Position numbers and translations under genes: made by a program. A stretch of 64,000 bases of DNA from Trichinella spiralis (Eukaryota; Nematoda; Enoplea; Trichinellida; Trichinellidae). The stretch's first letter is position 1. Each line of letters starts with the position of its first letter. A model generated the notes under the pieces. That model did no database searches. It was not told the origin of the DNA and was given only the letters and a program-made list of their open reading frames with translations. The DNA lies in assembly GCA_000181795.3 (NCBI GenBank), contig CM012953.1:17659241-17723240 (forward strand). Direction: 5' to 3'. Below are positions 1-11,502 of this stretch, piece after piece.

Positions 1-52
1 CACACACACACACACACACGGGCACTCACACATATATATATATATATATATA
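1..52. repeat. CA and TA microsatellite
   Basis: An alternating CA run passes into an alternating TA run at the window edge. It is simple-sequence DNA with no coding content. Confidence 0.95.
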
Positions 53-125
53 ATGTATGTGAATTTCAAACAATGCTGACGTGGCCTTGCTTGTCATAAA
101 TCACATTATTCTTTATTTCTCTTCG

Positions 126-690
126 TGTCAACGACGGAATGTTGTCATTCTGTAATTTGATTAGAACCTGACTTTCAGTAAGTACAGTAGGAAGTGTGTG
201 CGTGAGTTGTCTGTGAAGAAAGCGACATGTTTTTACGTGTCCTGTCAATGTGTTGTATTACGAACTTGTGTGCGGTATGTTTTGCATCGAATTGCGTCTT
301 TCTATTGTGTCTTGCATCGAATAAGCAGTGCCTTTAATCGACTGAGTTTTGCTGACACCCGCTTGATTGTGAACGCGAGCGATCACCAACCAATAGCCAC
401 TATAAAGAGGTAGTTCTCCCGGAAAATGTACAGTCCAGTTAACGGAAGCGACACGCATTTTTCGCTAAAATTTGGTCTTCCGAGCCGGAACAATAGTCGA
501 AATCGGTGGCAATGAAGATCGAAGCGAAATCGAAAAAATTGGTCGCGAATCATGAACGGCTGAAGCTGCTGCTGCAATATCTGGACCAACTTTGCTCAAT
601 GTCCGCAAAAGCCGAGGAAATTGAGGAATAGATTTTGATGGCCAAGGAGCTCTGTCGTGAAACGGACGCGCACCAGATAAGATACGGATA
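126..690 (+). mobile_element. BEL/Pao fossil: LTR plus gag leader fragment
   Basis: An LTR of about 328 bases (126-453) begins TGTC and ends GACA. It is followed by a short leader with a primer-site-like stretch near 470-490, then a gag start near 511 with the charged, leucine-rich opening usual for BEL/Pao gag. A second copy of the same LTR lies at 8774-9086, which supports the LTR call. Only the 5' end of the element is present and it is broken. The two LTR copies differ at many sites, so this is an old family. Confidence 0.75.
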
Positions 691-3600
691 AAAGTAAAGC
701 ACTTTGAAAGCGGAAAGAACGCGATGGACAGCACTACACAGAAAAGTTGTTAAAGCTATTGTAAATTCACTTTGCAGTGGGGGACACTGCAATTTTTGGA
801 TGTCAGCATTTGTGCTCTATTTCTGTATGATTAATTTGCTTCTGTCAGAATCGACAAAAGGCATTGGTTCTGTTGTGTTTCTGCCATGATCAAAACTCGG
901 TAGAAAACGGTAATTGTTTATTCGACACACTAACTTGAACTCACACACATGCTATGTATATTCGTAACTAACTAACTATGTTGTCCATGTGCTACAGTAT
1001 ATGAAATAGAAGATGATCAAGTTACATTCGCAATAATTTTGGATTATATTACTTCAATACACAACACCCCTTCCCCATTAAATAACATAGTCCTCCATCC
1101 ACTTTGGTTTTCTGCGAGTCCGCGGTGGTCTGGTTGGTTGTTCAGCAATGGTTTCTGTGATGGGTTCAGCGATGAGTTCTGAGATGTGTTCAGCGATGGG
1201 TTCTACAACAGCCGATGGTGACTTCTCCATTAATTGTTGACAATCTTCCTGTTCTGACTGTGAAGGATTGTCAGAAATGTTTGATTGCTGCGTTTTATTC
1301 ACATCGGTTTCAGTGTCCTCTGTCACTTCTATGGAAGGGTGTCGTTTTCTCAGCTGATCCAGATGACGTTTCCATAGCTGACCATCAGTTGTTCTTACTT
1401 TATAGGACACGGGTCCTGTTGGAACCACAATAGTGGCAGGACACCATTTAGGTCCATGCGCATAGTTTCTCGCAAACACAATATCATCAGGTGCGAATAT
1501 TCTTATTTTTTGTTTATCCGGCTTTGTCACGTCGCTATTACCTTCAATCGCTTCTTCTTCGATGTCAGGGTGGATGCGGTCGAGAACCGTTCGCAATCGG
1601 CGCTTCATTAGCAGTTCAGCCGGACTTTTCCCGGTTGTGGCGCAAGGTGACACGCGTTGTGAAAATAAGAAATTCGCTAGACGCTATTTCCAGCTTCCGT
1701 GAACCATTTTTCGCAAAGCCTCTTTTGTCGTGCGGACCATCCTCTCTGCTTGTCCGTTTGATGCCGGATGAAACGGGGCAATTCTAGTATGTCTGATTGC
1801 ACCTCTTTTCAAGAATTGCTGGAATTCAACAGAAACAAATTGTGCTGCGTTGTCAGACATAATTGTGTTCGGCAAGCCATGCGTTGCGAACAACTGACGT
1901 AATTCTTCTATAACCGTTCGTGTTGACATTTCTGATATTGGAATTACTTCTAACCATTTTGAAAAGGCATCTACTACAATCAGGAATGTCTTTTCTTGGA
2001 AGGGGCCTGCGAAGTCGATATGTAAACGACTCCAAGGGTTATTTGGCGTTTCCCAAGAGTGAACAGGAGCTTTTGGCATTGCAGCTCTTGACGATTGACA
2101 AACGTCACATGTGTTCACAGTCTTTTCGATATCCTCATCCATTTTCGGCCACCAGAAGTAGCTTCTTGCCAATGCTTTCATACGAACAATACCCGGGTGA
2201 CCATCGTGTAACATAGTAAGGAGCCCTGAACGCGCTTGAATTGGAATCGCAACCCTATTTCCCCAAAGCAAGCAACCCTTATGTACTGATTACTGATATT
2301 TACAGTTATCTAATGAAAAATGGTTTAAATTTTTCATCTGACAACTTGGCTGGCCATCCTTTCCACGCCCCATGTAAAACTCGTGATATCGCCGGATCTT
2401 TCAAAGACATTCGTGCGATATCGTTGGCTTTCATGCAAACAGGAGGAACTGATGGATCGAGATCCATCGATACAGGTTCGCCTGCATAGCAACCTAAGTC
2501 AGGAGTGGAAACTGCCTGATATTTCCGTAGTACCGATTCAACTGGATTACTATTTATATGATTTATACCTTCGATTCTGATGCCTAACGGTTTAAACCAT
2601 TCTAAACCCAGCAAATTAGGGCAGTTCCCTTTTGCAACAAAAATTCTAAGCCGTGTGTGGATGATTCAATAATCAACATTGACAAAACAACTTCCCATCA
2701 ATTTAACTTGCTTACCAAGGAATGAGACAAGAGAGAGCGTCGTAGGAGCTAATTTTAGCTTTTTGTTGTTGTTCCGCAAATATTCGAAAGTTTGCTCGGA
2801 AATGATTGTCACGTCAGATCCTGAATCAACTTCTAACTGACAACGTTTGCCTTCAATGCTAAGGAAAACGCTTAGCTTGAGTGAGCGAAGGGATGGTGTA
2901 GATCGACAAGTAATACGATTCAGCAAATAAGATTGATGCGTGTCAGCTACTGAGACAGCATTTGCTTTAGCCTGAGGCTTGGAGCGCCTTTGTTTAGATC
3001 TACACACGCGTTCAATGTGACCTGCTTTTTGACAACACCGGCAAACAGCATTCTTGAAGCGACAAAACGCTCGATTGTGCTGTCCTCCACAATTGGCACA
3101 CACATTAGCTTGCTTATAAGTTTGACGTTTGCTTGACATGTGATGAATATTCGGTGCTGATAAATCGACGTTGACAGCGTGAATTTCACAAGCATGCTTA
3201 CATGCAGCTTCGGCGGACAGGGCTTCTTCCTGAGCCATTTGGAATGTCAAAACTTTCTTCGCAAATAATCGCAGTTGCACAGCTTCATCTCTCAGGCCAC
3301 ATACCAAACGATCGCGCAACATCGTTTCGAGATCGACGAAGTTGCAACCTTCAGCCAATCAGCGCAAATCTGCGATGAATTCAGCAACCGTTTCACCAGG
3401 CTGTTGCTTACGCTGATAAAAAATGTGTCGATTAACAATTTCAGAAGGCTGAGGCGCAAAATGGTCGTTCAAGACACTTGTAATTTCATCGAACGATCTT
3501 TCTACCGGCTTGGCAGGAGATAACAGAGATTCCACAAGCTTAAAAAGCGCTGAACCACAAGAGCTAAGCAGGACTGTACGTTTATCAGCGTCGGCTGAGA

Positions 3601-3892
3601 CCTTATTAGCTTCGAAATAGAACATCAAACGAGACGCGTAGGAATTCCATTCCTTAGGATTTGATGTATCGAATTCTTCGATGTGGTCCAGTCTGAGCGA
3701 TCCCATCTTCGTCGCCAGAACGTGTTGTGTTTCTGCCATGATCAAAACTCGGTAGAAAACGGTAATTGTTTATTCGACACACTAACTTGAACTCACACAC
3801 ACGCTATGTATATGCATAACTAACTAACTATGTTGTCTATGTGCTACTGTATATGAAATAGATGATGATCAAGTTACATTCGCTATAATTTT

Positions 3893-5314
3893 TGTTGAGA
3901 AATCTCTTCTCAATACCTGCTCAACACTATCTAAAAATCCCCGTGACAACAAAGCATTGCTCCTGGTACGAAAACAACGATTGCGTAACGCCAGTTGCAC
4001 CCTTTGTTTTTCTCAATGGAAAACAATGTGTAGCAGACGCAGACCGACAACTAACAACTGCTGTGCTTCTCTAGATAACGAAGTGAGGAAGAAGAACAAA
4101 GCTACCGTAAGCCTACCGGTACTTGAAGATCAGGAAGGAGTACGGTGGAACGGATTATTATTAGCAGCGTGGAGCGATAGTCTGTTGTTTTGTGATATAC
4201 GGTGGTGGTCGTTGTTGTGATTGCGAACAAATATTGTATTCCTGTTCTGTTACTTTGAGTGCGAGTATGTTACCAACAAAGCGTGAATTAGGGAAAAGGG
4301 GCGGCAGGGCCGGTAGTAACCGGACGGAAGATACAGACGCCGAGACGAATCCGCAGATCGACACCGGCGTGTCGTCATTTAATAATGACCTTGGCGGCAA
4401 CCCAGTTGAGGCGAGGAACGAGCCCGCCCGGGAGAGCGGCTCGTTACAAATGGAATAGCAATTAAGCGGTGAAAAGGTCAGCGTCCTGTCATATATCTGC
4501 CACAACGCCGGTGGCCAGTTGCTGAAAAAGCGTCAAAGTGAAATGTGGCTGACAGCACGCCTGTTCAGTCCCCGGCTTAGCTGCACCCGCCGGGGTCGCC
4601 GGCCCGAGCTCTATATATCTGGCTACGAACGAGCGCCGGGATGAGTATTACCCGTGAAGTTGTCGAAGTTAGTCGAACTCATTGTCGTTTGAGTAACCAT
4701 CGATTTCTCGTACTGTTGTTTCGTCCTGTTATATATTGACTCTCTGTTCGCTGCTGTCGACGGAGTGCGTTCCTCTGATTATTCATAGCCGAATAAACGA
4801 ACGTATATTCGTTGTGTTTCGATCTGCTTGCATCCTACCTTACGCGACCGTCTTCTTGACTATCCAGTATTCGGTTGGCCAAGAAGAATCTACATCATAC
4901 CGTCCACTCTCATTTGCCTGACGATCGAACGTCTGGCAAATTGTACTTGAGCATCGCGAGCGTACAGAACCCTCCTACGGTTCAAGGGATTGCGCAACCA
5001 AACCGATTCTCTAATTACTCTTCGATAATCTGGGTCGCCAGACGCGGAGTGAGGTCAAGAAAAAGGTATAAATACAAGTGCGGAGGGAGGAGGGAACAAC
5101 AACACCAAACAAAACACCGATATTCAATAACACGGAACACGCCGTATCGAATACCGCCTGAACCGTTTTTCTCTCGCTATATCATTGTTATTACTCACTG
5201 TTTATTCTGAATAAACCTATTCTTAGTCACACCCGCTGTCATTGATAATTCTGTAATTGACATATACAGTCCACTATAAAAGATCTTCAAGTTTGAACTA
5301 AAGATTTTTCAACA
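3893..5314 (+). mobile_element. Solo BEL/Pao LTR inserted in the gypsy LTR
   Basis: The sequence begins TGTTGAGAAA and ends TTTTTCAACA, a short inverted pair. It is flanked by TTTT at 3889-3892 and 5315-5318. Removing it together with one TTTT copy restores the sequence seen in the undisturbed gypsy LTR around 1031-1060, which proves the insertion. The same LTR is found next to a BEL/Pao polymerase region at 63584-64000, which gives the family. It contains a later insertion at 4029-4448. No coding region of the parent element remains. Confidence 0.88.
4029..4448 (+). mobile_element. Solo gypsy-type LTR nested in the BEL LTR
   Basis: This 420-base LTR begins TGTAGCAGAC and ends CTCGTTACA, and is flanked by AATG at 4025-4028 and 4449-4452. 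The related BEL LTR at 63.6 kb lacks this block at the matching place (near 63715), so it is an insertion. The LTR contains an ATG at 4267 opening a gag-like frame that runs to the LTR end. Its terminal bases resemble those of the LTRs at 49959-50272 and 54127-54327. It is a third-level insertion and so the youngest of the nest. Confidence 0.85.
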
Positions 5315-5400
5315 TTTTGGATTATATTAATTCAATATACAACAGATTCTACAAGAAATATCAGCCACAAGTTGATCATCAGTTGTAGATAAAATGAGAA

Positions 5401-6130
5401 ATGAAAACTAAATGCTGTTGCAAAATGGTTATTTTAAGTGGAATTCAAAGGCGTCTCATTCACTTTCGCTTGGTCTTGCATTTGAGTTCAGTGCCTTGCG
5501 TTCGCGAGTCATTACTGATGGAAGGAAATGATGAAATTCAGTTTGCATCTACCCAAAGGAATCAACAAAAATTGGTGTACAGAGGACAGTGCTACACTCT
5601 GAAACGCACAAATCGCAACGACAAATGATGGATATGCGCATCGGTGTTATTACTGTGTAATATCACGAATGAGTGATTTCTTTTCCAGTTCAAGGAATGA
5701 GCGTTTTCCATGGCAAACTGTATTCTAATCTGAATGCCATCCAAGTAATACGAACTGGTAAGTATGCAGATGACTGCCGAGTGGACCCTCATACATTCTA
5801 CCATCGGCAGCAGCTTAATGAATTGAAATTGGCTGGCTGCAAAAGATTCAAGGCCAGTACCAGAGATATATGATGAGTTGGCAGGCAATGCCTCCACCAG
5901 CTTAGATATTACTGTGTACTTTCCAACGTGGGGGCAGGACCGGAATACAATGTACAACAGACTGGCCCGCAGATATCCACGACTTCCGGCCAGGCGACAG
6001 TATCTGCGGCTCTTTGCTGAGCAGACAAAAGCAGATGCCGGCGCGCAATTTTTAATGTACCATTCGTCGACCAATGATATATTGATTTTTGCCACCGAGG
6101 CTGTAGAGAGGCTGCTGGTGCGGTGGATGA
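5401..6130 (+). pseudogene. MULE transposase fragment with FLYWCH finger
   Basis: The translated stretch near 5515-5660 has the FLYWCH zinc-finger pattern (FASTQRNQQKLVYRGQCY, then W.C), which typically starts animal MULE transposases. An in-frame TGA at 5626-5628 interrupts the finger just before the W.C part. Further along, about 5865-6120, is the region before the DDE core (YDELAGNASTS, then RYPRLPARRQ), reached only after a frame change near 5850. The catalytic core of this copy is missing and the sequence runs straight into a second, different MULE fragment. It is a dead DNA-transposon gene. Confidence 0.7.
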
Positions 6131-7090
6131 GCGCACAGCGAATCAAATGGTAGAAATGGCTATGTTGAAAAAGCGTAGTGCTGAAGAAGCAAAGACCATC
6201 CCGCAAATTCACGATGAAGAAGCCGCATCCATCTCCGCTGAGCCATCTACATTCGGCCAGTTTCCATTTTTTAGAGAAGACAGGAGTGCAGTGTGTAAAC
6301 AACGGGCGAAACGCTTTCCAAGACATCCCAGAAATCGTCAGGATATTGTTCTTGGGCCTGAATTTACGAGAACGAAGTTTGGGGAAGTGTTTCTGTTGAC
6401 GCAGAGTGCGTCAAACCATATCCCGGTCTTTTCGACGGCCAATAACATTAGACTGCTGTCAGTCACTAAACCCTAGCGCATAGATGGTACATTTAAGGTT
6501 GTACCACAATGGTTTCAACAACTGTTTACCATCCATGCCTTTTCGGCCGGTAAACTGGTGCCAGCAATTTGTCTACGTACGAATAAAGACATAGGCACAT
6601 ACGAGTTTATATTCGAAGCTTTAATAAGCAGAGCAGCAGCTCTGGAGGTCGACCTCATTCCAGATACCATCATCTGTGATTTTGAGACAGCCCTGATACC
6701 TGCGATTCAGGGCTACTTTCCGAATGCGCGGGTACAGTGCTGCAATTCCACGTCCGCCAAGCGGTATATAGGAAAGTCAGTGAACTGGGATTGAAAACGC
6801 GACATCGCCACGATGAAGAAACAAGAAGAAAAATTAAAATGCTTTTGGCCACCGCTTTCCTCCCTTTATACAAGCTACTCCATCTTAAATAAGCACAAGG
6901 CGTGATGGAAACGCTAATCAACCAGCTCCTTTCAGGAAATCTTGCCGCTGGTCCATTAGACAAATAAGTAATAGGTACGCTGAAAAGCAACGACGGGTTA
7001 TGATGCATACGGGTGAATGCATCAGCGGCAGGCGTACAATGGAGCAGTTTCTTGAAGCTTTAATGTACCTCATGCCAGAGCCGATTTAAT
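6120..7090 (+). pseudogene. Second MULE transposase fragment (DDE core)
   Basis: The frame from 6123 repeats the pre-core domain seen in the preceding fragment (PSTFGQFPFF, then AKRFPRHPRNRQDIV and SASNHIPVFSTA) and continues into the MULE DDE core (DGTFKVVPQWFQQLFTIHAF, then IICDFETALIPAI and FPNARVQ). A TAG at 6474-6476 interrupts the frame just before DGTF. A frame change near 6745 precedes the FCQAVYRKVSELGL-like stretch, and more stops follow near 6890. It is a decayed DNA transposon. Having two pre-core domains in a row shows that two related elements were joined, or that one inserted into the other. Confidence 0.72.
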
Positions 7091-7660
7091 GCCGCCTTCC
7101 AAGTGGTGGTTTTGTATTATGTTTTGTGTATTATATATTATTATCATTGCTGTTATTATCTGTTATTTGTTGTTGTTTATTATTCACGTTATTCTCTCCT
7201 ATTTACTATTGATATTATTGTTGCTGAGCATTGAAAAGTAAATTTCATTTATAAAAATTGACTTCAAAAAATAATTAAATTTCATTTGGCTACCTAACAA
7301 TAAAAAATATGTAATTTTTTTTAAATCATATTAAAAATACTAATCACTATAAACTGCGAAGAGGAAAAAAATTTAAAAGAAAAAGCTAAATACGATGAAA
7401 AATTTTACTAGGATATTGGTGACGTCACTGTTCAAACACTTAAGACATCAAATGTTACGTAATAAATTGTATGTAATTAAAAATTTGGACCAATGAAATA
7501 AAAACAAATTATAGCTAATGGAAGCAGAACAATTTTAGTCAATGAAAAGTTTAGGCGAGAAAACCAAAGCTATCCAATGGCAACTTGATATTTTGTCAAC
7601 CAATGGATAATCAACCCTAAAAATTTTATCCAGAGAGACTAAACCACCACAGCTAGAGTG
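7091..7660. other. AT-rich stretch without a gene
   Basis: The sequence is low in complexity, with several loose repeats of a CCAATG-like word between 7490 and 7620. No coding region or RNA gene was recognised. Confidence 0.5.
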
Positions 7661-8110
7661 TTGTAAGCACTACAGCGTTTCATGGCCAGGAGAGGAAGGC
7701 CGGAGGTCATCCAGTCGGACAAATTCCGCTCAACTGTATCGAGCAGTGGATGTAGACCAAGTTCAGAGGGAACTGGTAGGGCACCTAATACACTGGGAAG
7801 TTCATCTCGGAAAGGACCCCTTGGATGGGCGGCTATTAGGAGCGCCTAGTTCGCTCTGCCAATGAGCCGCTGCGGTAGGTTCTCGGGAAGGCGCTGCTGG
7901 ACGAAGAAGAGCCGAGGACTTTTCTCTGTGAGGTAGAGTCTTGCTCCAACGCTTGGTCTTCCAAACAAGCCCATTCCAGCTGCTCACCGGTCAGATGTAC
8001 GTGGATCTCCATGCGGTCAAAGACCAGAACCCAGACTGGAATCCGACAGGGCGCGGTCCCCCGCGGTGGGGGAGCAGATGGCGCTACCGTCACAAGCTGG
8101 GGTCTAGTTC
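7660..8110 (+). mobile_element. BEL/Pao integrase remnant
   Basis: Short translated matches to the BEL/Pao integrase core are readable. RRGRPEVIQSD lies near 7689, and a tryptophan-rich stretch near 7824 resembles the conserved GGYWERLVRS block. The same two blocks occur in the better-preserved BEL/Pao element at 60-63.5 kb. It is a short, heavily broken fossil. Confidence 0.6.
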
Positions 8111-8150
8111 AACTCGTGATTATCTGTGTCTGCGGCATTATATCTGCATT

Positions 8151-8215
8151 CAGGGGCGTTGATACGTCTAATTTATAGGGAGGGGGGGGGCGGTTATGAC
8201 ATCTAGAAGATTTAT
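8151..8215 (+). repeat. TIR-like repeat end, copy 1
   Basis: The sequence starts CAGGGGCGTTGATA and continues into a TCTAATTTATAGGG block and a G-run. The same sequence in reverse orientation lies at 13110-13179. The CAGGGGCG terminus resembles hAT-type DNA transposon ends, which is an inference from the motif alone. The flanks of the two copies do not match. Confidence 0.5.
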
Positions 8216-8773
8216 CATGTACATGTATTATTATACATTACAGTCTAACGAGGAATAAAATAGTGCCGCTTTTTCATTTAAACAAAACTGGAATCTCAAT
8301 CAAGTGATATCAAAAACGCAAATGAATAACTTTAATCGCTTTGCAAACGAACGACACGTTTTGATTCTTTTTGAAACGGAACTTGTCTATTTCGTGGTTA
8401 ATATCAATGGAAAATTCAAATTGAACGTATATTAGTGCAAGTTGGTTCAGTCGTTCTTCAACAGGGACTTTATCACGTAACATCAGGGCCTGGCACACAA
8501 CTACGACAATCGAATAATGCACTCATTGTCTAATTAAATAATGGAGCAAATAAATCGTAATACGAGCTTTTTTTGTTGAGTCTGTTTGTTTGACTTTGTT
8601 AAGTTGAGACTTTGAAAAGTTCACTGTAAAATCTGACAGATCAAGCGGCGAGTCGACAGATCTGCTCAGATTCGGACCTCCACAGGGGAGGTCACCTGCC
8701 CAGTGGACAGGCTGTTCATGCTGTAGCCAGCCAGGTAAGCGATGGGAAATAAAACTTCCCATCTGTGGGAAGA

Positions 8774-9086
8774 TGTCAACGACGGAGCATCGTCATTATT
8801 TTGGTTAGAACCTGACTTGCATTAGGTGCAGTAGGAAGTGTGTGCGTGAGTTGTCGGTGACGAAAGTGACGTGTTTTTAAATGTCGTTGTCAGTGTGTTG
8901 TATTACGAACTTGTGTGCGGTATGTTTCGCCCCCTTATCGTGTCTTGTATCGAATAAGCAGTGCCTTTAATCGACTGAGTTTTGCTGACACCTGCTTGGT
9001 TGTGAACGCGAGTGATCGCCATCAGGTAGCCACTATATAGAGTTGATCGGCCCGGAAAATGTACAATCCACTTAACGGAACCGACA
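8774..9086 (+). mobile_element. Diverged BEL/Pao LTR, second copy
   Basis: This 313-base stretch aligns over its full length with the LTR at 126-453, from TGTCAACGACGG to the GGAACCGACA end. It is not followed by the gag leader found after the first copy, so it is probably a solo LTR. No clear target duplication remains, and there are many differences from the first copy. It is an old fossil. Confidence 0.75.
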
Positions 9087-9640
9087 GGGAGTTGTTGCCA
9101 ACATTTCGTTACTAGAAGGCGGCGTTTCAAATACAGCTATTTGAATGCGTCTGTTTACACTGCTACGTCAGTATAGCCCCAACTCGTGGTTTAACAAGCA
9201 GCGGCAGTGTTTATGATGTAACTTCTGTTAAAGATTTCGTCATTCATTGTTTGCCCGAGCTGCAGCTATACTCCTGGTGATCATTTCGTCTAACATTCTT
9301 GACCTAATTTTCTAAACGTACACAATTGCATTCGAACTGGGGGAGCTCATAGACGTTGTATTTTTAACAAATTATTTCAAAACCAAATTGTGTAAATAAT
9401 TTCAAAAATATTAGAAAAGATTAAAATGATATTTTTAAATTTCATATAATTAAAGATCAAAATTAATTAACAGCGGAATTCTTTTGAAATTATTTTCTAA
9501 TCAATTTTAATTGTACTTTTATTTATTTTACTATACTGTGTATTGTCATACTGTAGTTTTGTGTTTTTGGTACTTAATGCAGATTATTCTGTGTTATGTG
9601 CTGAATGTTATACTTTAACGTTTTTCCTTTATTTATTTTG

Positions 9641-9675
<35 letters not shown>

Positions 9676-10051
9676 ATGCAACACTGATCAAGTTTCATCT
9701 TTTTAAATTAATTTCCAGTAAATGGCATTAATTATTATTTTAAACATTAATGCTATGTAATTTATTGGTTTTGTCTTGCTTGCTTCTAGGAGCTGGCGTT
9801 AAAGCGTATTGAATTGCTGTTGGTAATTTTATTAAAATAACTAAATGTGTTAAAAGTAATAAGTTTGAAACTTAAATCGAATGATCGAGCTTAAATTGAA
9901 ATAAAATGCGTTTTACAGAGCAAATTTTGACCGTGCAAATCGTTTAATTCGCGAAAGTGCGAAGTTTCGACCGTGCACCGTTGTGATTGCTTTTTTATTC
10001 GTTTTTGGGTGCGCATGAATGTATTTTTTGTATATAGGCTGGCAGTTTAAA
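9087..10051. other. Intergenic, upstream of WARS1
   Basis: The stretch is AT-rich and contains a TA microsatellite at about 9640-9675. No gene was recognised. A polypyrimidine tract and TATAG acceptor-like site at about 10022-10037 directly precede the WARS1 start. Confidence 0.6.
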
Positions 10052-11281
10052 ATGTCAGAATCAGCTAATGAGGATTCGGCAACAGGTGACATCGTCACTC
10101 CTTGGACTGTTACGTCGGCAAGCAACAAAGGCATTGACTATGATAAGTTGATTGAAAAGTTTGGTTGCCAAAAGATAAATTCCTCATTAATAGAGCGAAT
10201 TGAAAACATTACCGGAAAGAAAGCACATCATTTATTGAGACGTGGAGTTTTCTTTGCCCATCGAGAATTAGACAAAATTTTAGATTCATATGAAAAAGGC
10301 AATCCATTTTATTTGTACACTGGCCGTGGTCCGAGTTCGTCTGCAATGCATTTGGGCCATTTGATTCCATTCCTTTTCACGAAGTATTTGCAAGAAGCAT
10401 TTGATGTTCCGCTTGTGATTCAGTTAACTGATGATGAAAAATTTCTTTGGAAAGATTTAACCGTCGAAGAGGCAATGCAAATGGCCTACGAAAATATCAA
10501 AGACATAATTGCGATTGGTTTTGATCCGGAAAAGACGTTCATCTTTGCAGATTTTCAGTATATTGGCCAATGTGCGGAATTTTATCAAAATATGCTGCGC
10601 GTACAGCGCAACGTTACGTATAATCAAGTTCGTGGCATTTTTGGTTTCACCGATTCCGATTCTATTGGTAAAATTGTATTTCCCGCTACAGAAGTTGCAC
10701 CTTGTTTCAGTTCAAGTTTTCCGTTCATTTTTAACCGTCGCACGGATATACCATGTTTAATTCCTTGTGCTATTGATCAAGATCCGTATTTTCGCATGGG
10801 CCGTGATATTGCACCGAAGCTGAATTATCCGAAACCGTCACTCATATATAGCACTTTTATACCAGCACTACAAGGAGCATGTTCGAAAATGTCAGCCAGT
10901 GATCCGAATTCTTCTATATTTCTAAGCGACACGCCAAAAGAAGTGCAGAGAAAAATTAATAAATACGCTTTCAGTGGCGGTCGTGATACAATTGAAGAGC
11001 ATCGAAAATTTGGTGGAAACTGTGATATTGACGTGTCATATCAGTATTTGAAATATTTTTTAGAAAATGACGAAAAATTGCATCAACTCGGCAGCGCTTA
11101 TTCAAGCGGCTCATTATTAACTGGTGAACTGAAAAAAGAATTGATCGAATTATTACAAAATATTGTTAAAGAACACAGCAAACGACGCGAAGAAATTACA
11201 GACAATATTGTCAGTCAGTTTACAACACTTCGCCAATTGAAATACAGCTATCCTGCTGATAAAGCTAAAAAATGCAAATAA
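10052..11281 (+). CDS. WARS1: Tryptophanyl-tRNA synthetase, cytoplasmic
   Basis: This enzyme charges tRNA-Trp with tryptophan using ATP, in the cytosol. It is a class I synthetase: the HIGH-type motif reads HLGH at residues 100-103, inside [12 protein letters not shown], and the KMSKS-type loop reads KMSAS at 279-283, both in the form usual for eukaryotic cytoplasmic enzymes. The protein is 409 residues and intronless. The frame is open from an ATG at 10019, but a TATAG acceptor-like site lies between that ATG and the one at 10052, so 10052 is preferred; the upstream ATG would add 11 residues. The N-terminal WHEP domain of the human enzyme (about 471 residues) is absent. The poly(A) signal AATAAA (11277-11282) overlaps the TAA stop. 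Identity is secure. Confidence 0.97.
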   Translation: MSESANEDSATGDIVTPWTVTSASNKGIDYDKLIEKFGCQKINSSLIERIENITGKKAHHLLRRGVFFAHRELDKILDSYEKGNPFYLYTGRGPSSSAMHLGHLIPFLFTKYLQEAFDVPLVIQLTDDEKFLWKDLTVEEAMQMAYENIKDIIAIGFDPEKTFIFADFQYIGQCAEFYQNMLRVQRNVTYNQVRGIFGFTDSDSIGKIVFPATEVAPCFSSSFPFIFNRRTDIPCLIPCAIDQDPYFRMGRDIAPKLNYPKPSLIYSTFIPALQGACSKMSASDPNSSIFLSDTPKEVQRKINKYAFSGGRDTIEEHRKFGGNCDIDVSYQYLKYFLENDEKLHQLGSAYSSGSLLTGELKKELIELLQNIVKEHSKRREEITDNIVSQFTTLRQLKYSYPADKAKKCK

Positions 11282-11502
11282 AGTTATTCTTTATAAAAAT
11301 AACAAGCTGTTCAAAATAGAAAAAAAACTTTAAGTATTTTATTAAGTTATTTTAAAAATTAAAGATCTACTATAGCACCAAGTGACTACAGTAACTTTTA
11401 ACAATGTCATACTTGTAAATAATTGTATTTTAACTTTAAGCTAAAATTAGCGTCTCAGTAAGTATTAATATGTTTGTTAAAAATAAAACAATCATTGTCC
11501 AA

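Larger units (their letters stand above)
871..5344 (-). mobile_element. Ty3/gypsy fossil with nested insertions
   Basis: The element lies on the minus strand between LTRs at 871-1066 and 3723-5344; the second LTR is split by another element (3893-5314). LTR ends are TGTTGTGT and ACACAACA. The flanks GGTTC (866-870) and GATTC (5345-5349) look like a target duplication with one change. Recognisable parts, read 5' to 3' on the minus strand, are gag (about 3745-2900) with two CCHC-like zinc knuckles near 3000-3090, an aspartic protease with a DSG motif near 2820, and an integrase (about 2270-1080) with an HHCC-type finger, a catalytic core and an RK-rich tail. Reverse transcriptase was not recognised. 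It is broken, with several breaks. The LTRs remain close in sequence, so it is only moderately old. Confidence 0.88.
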
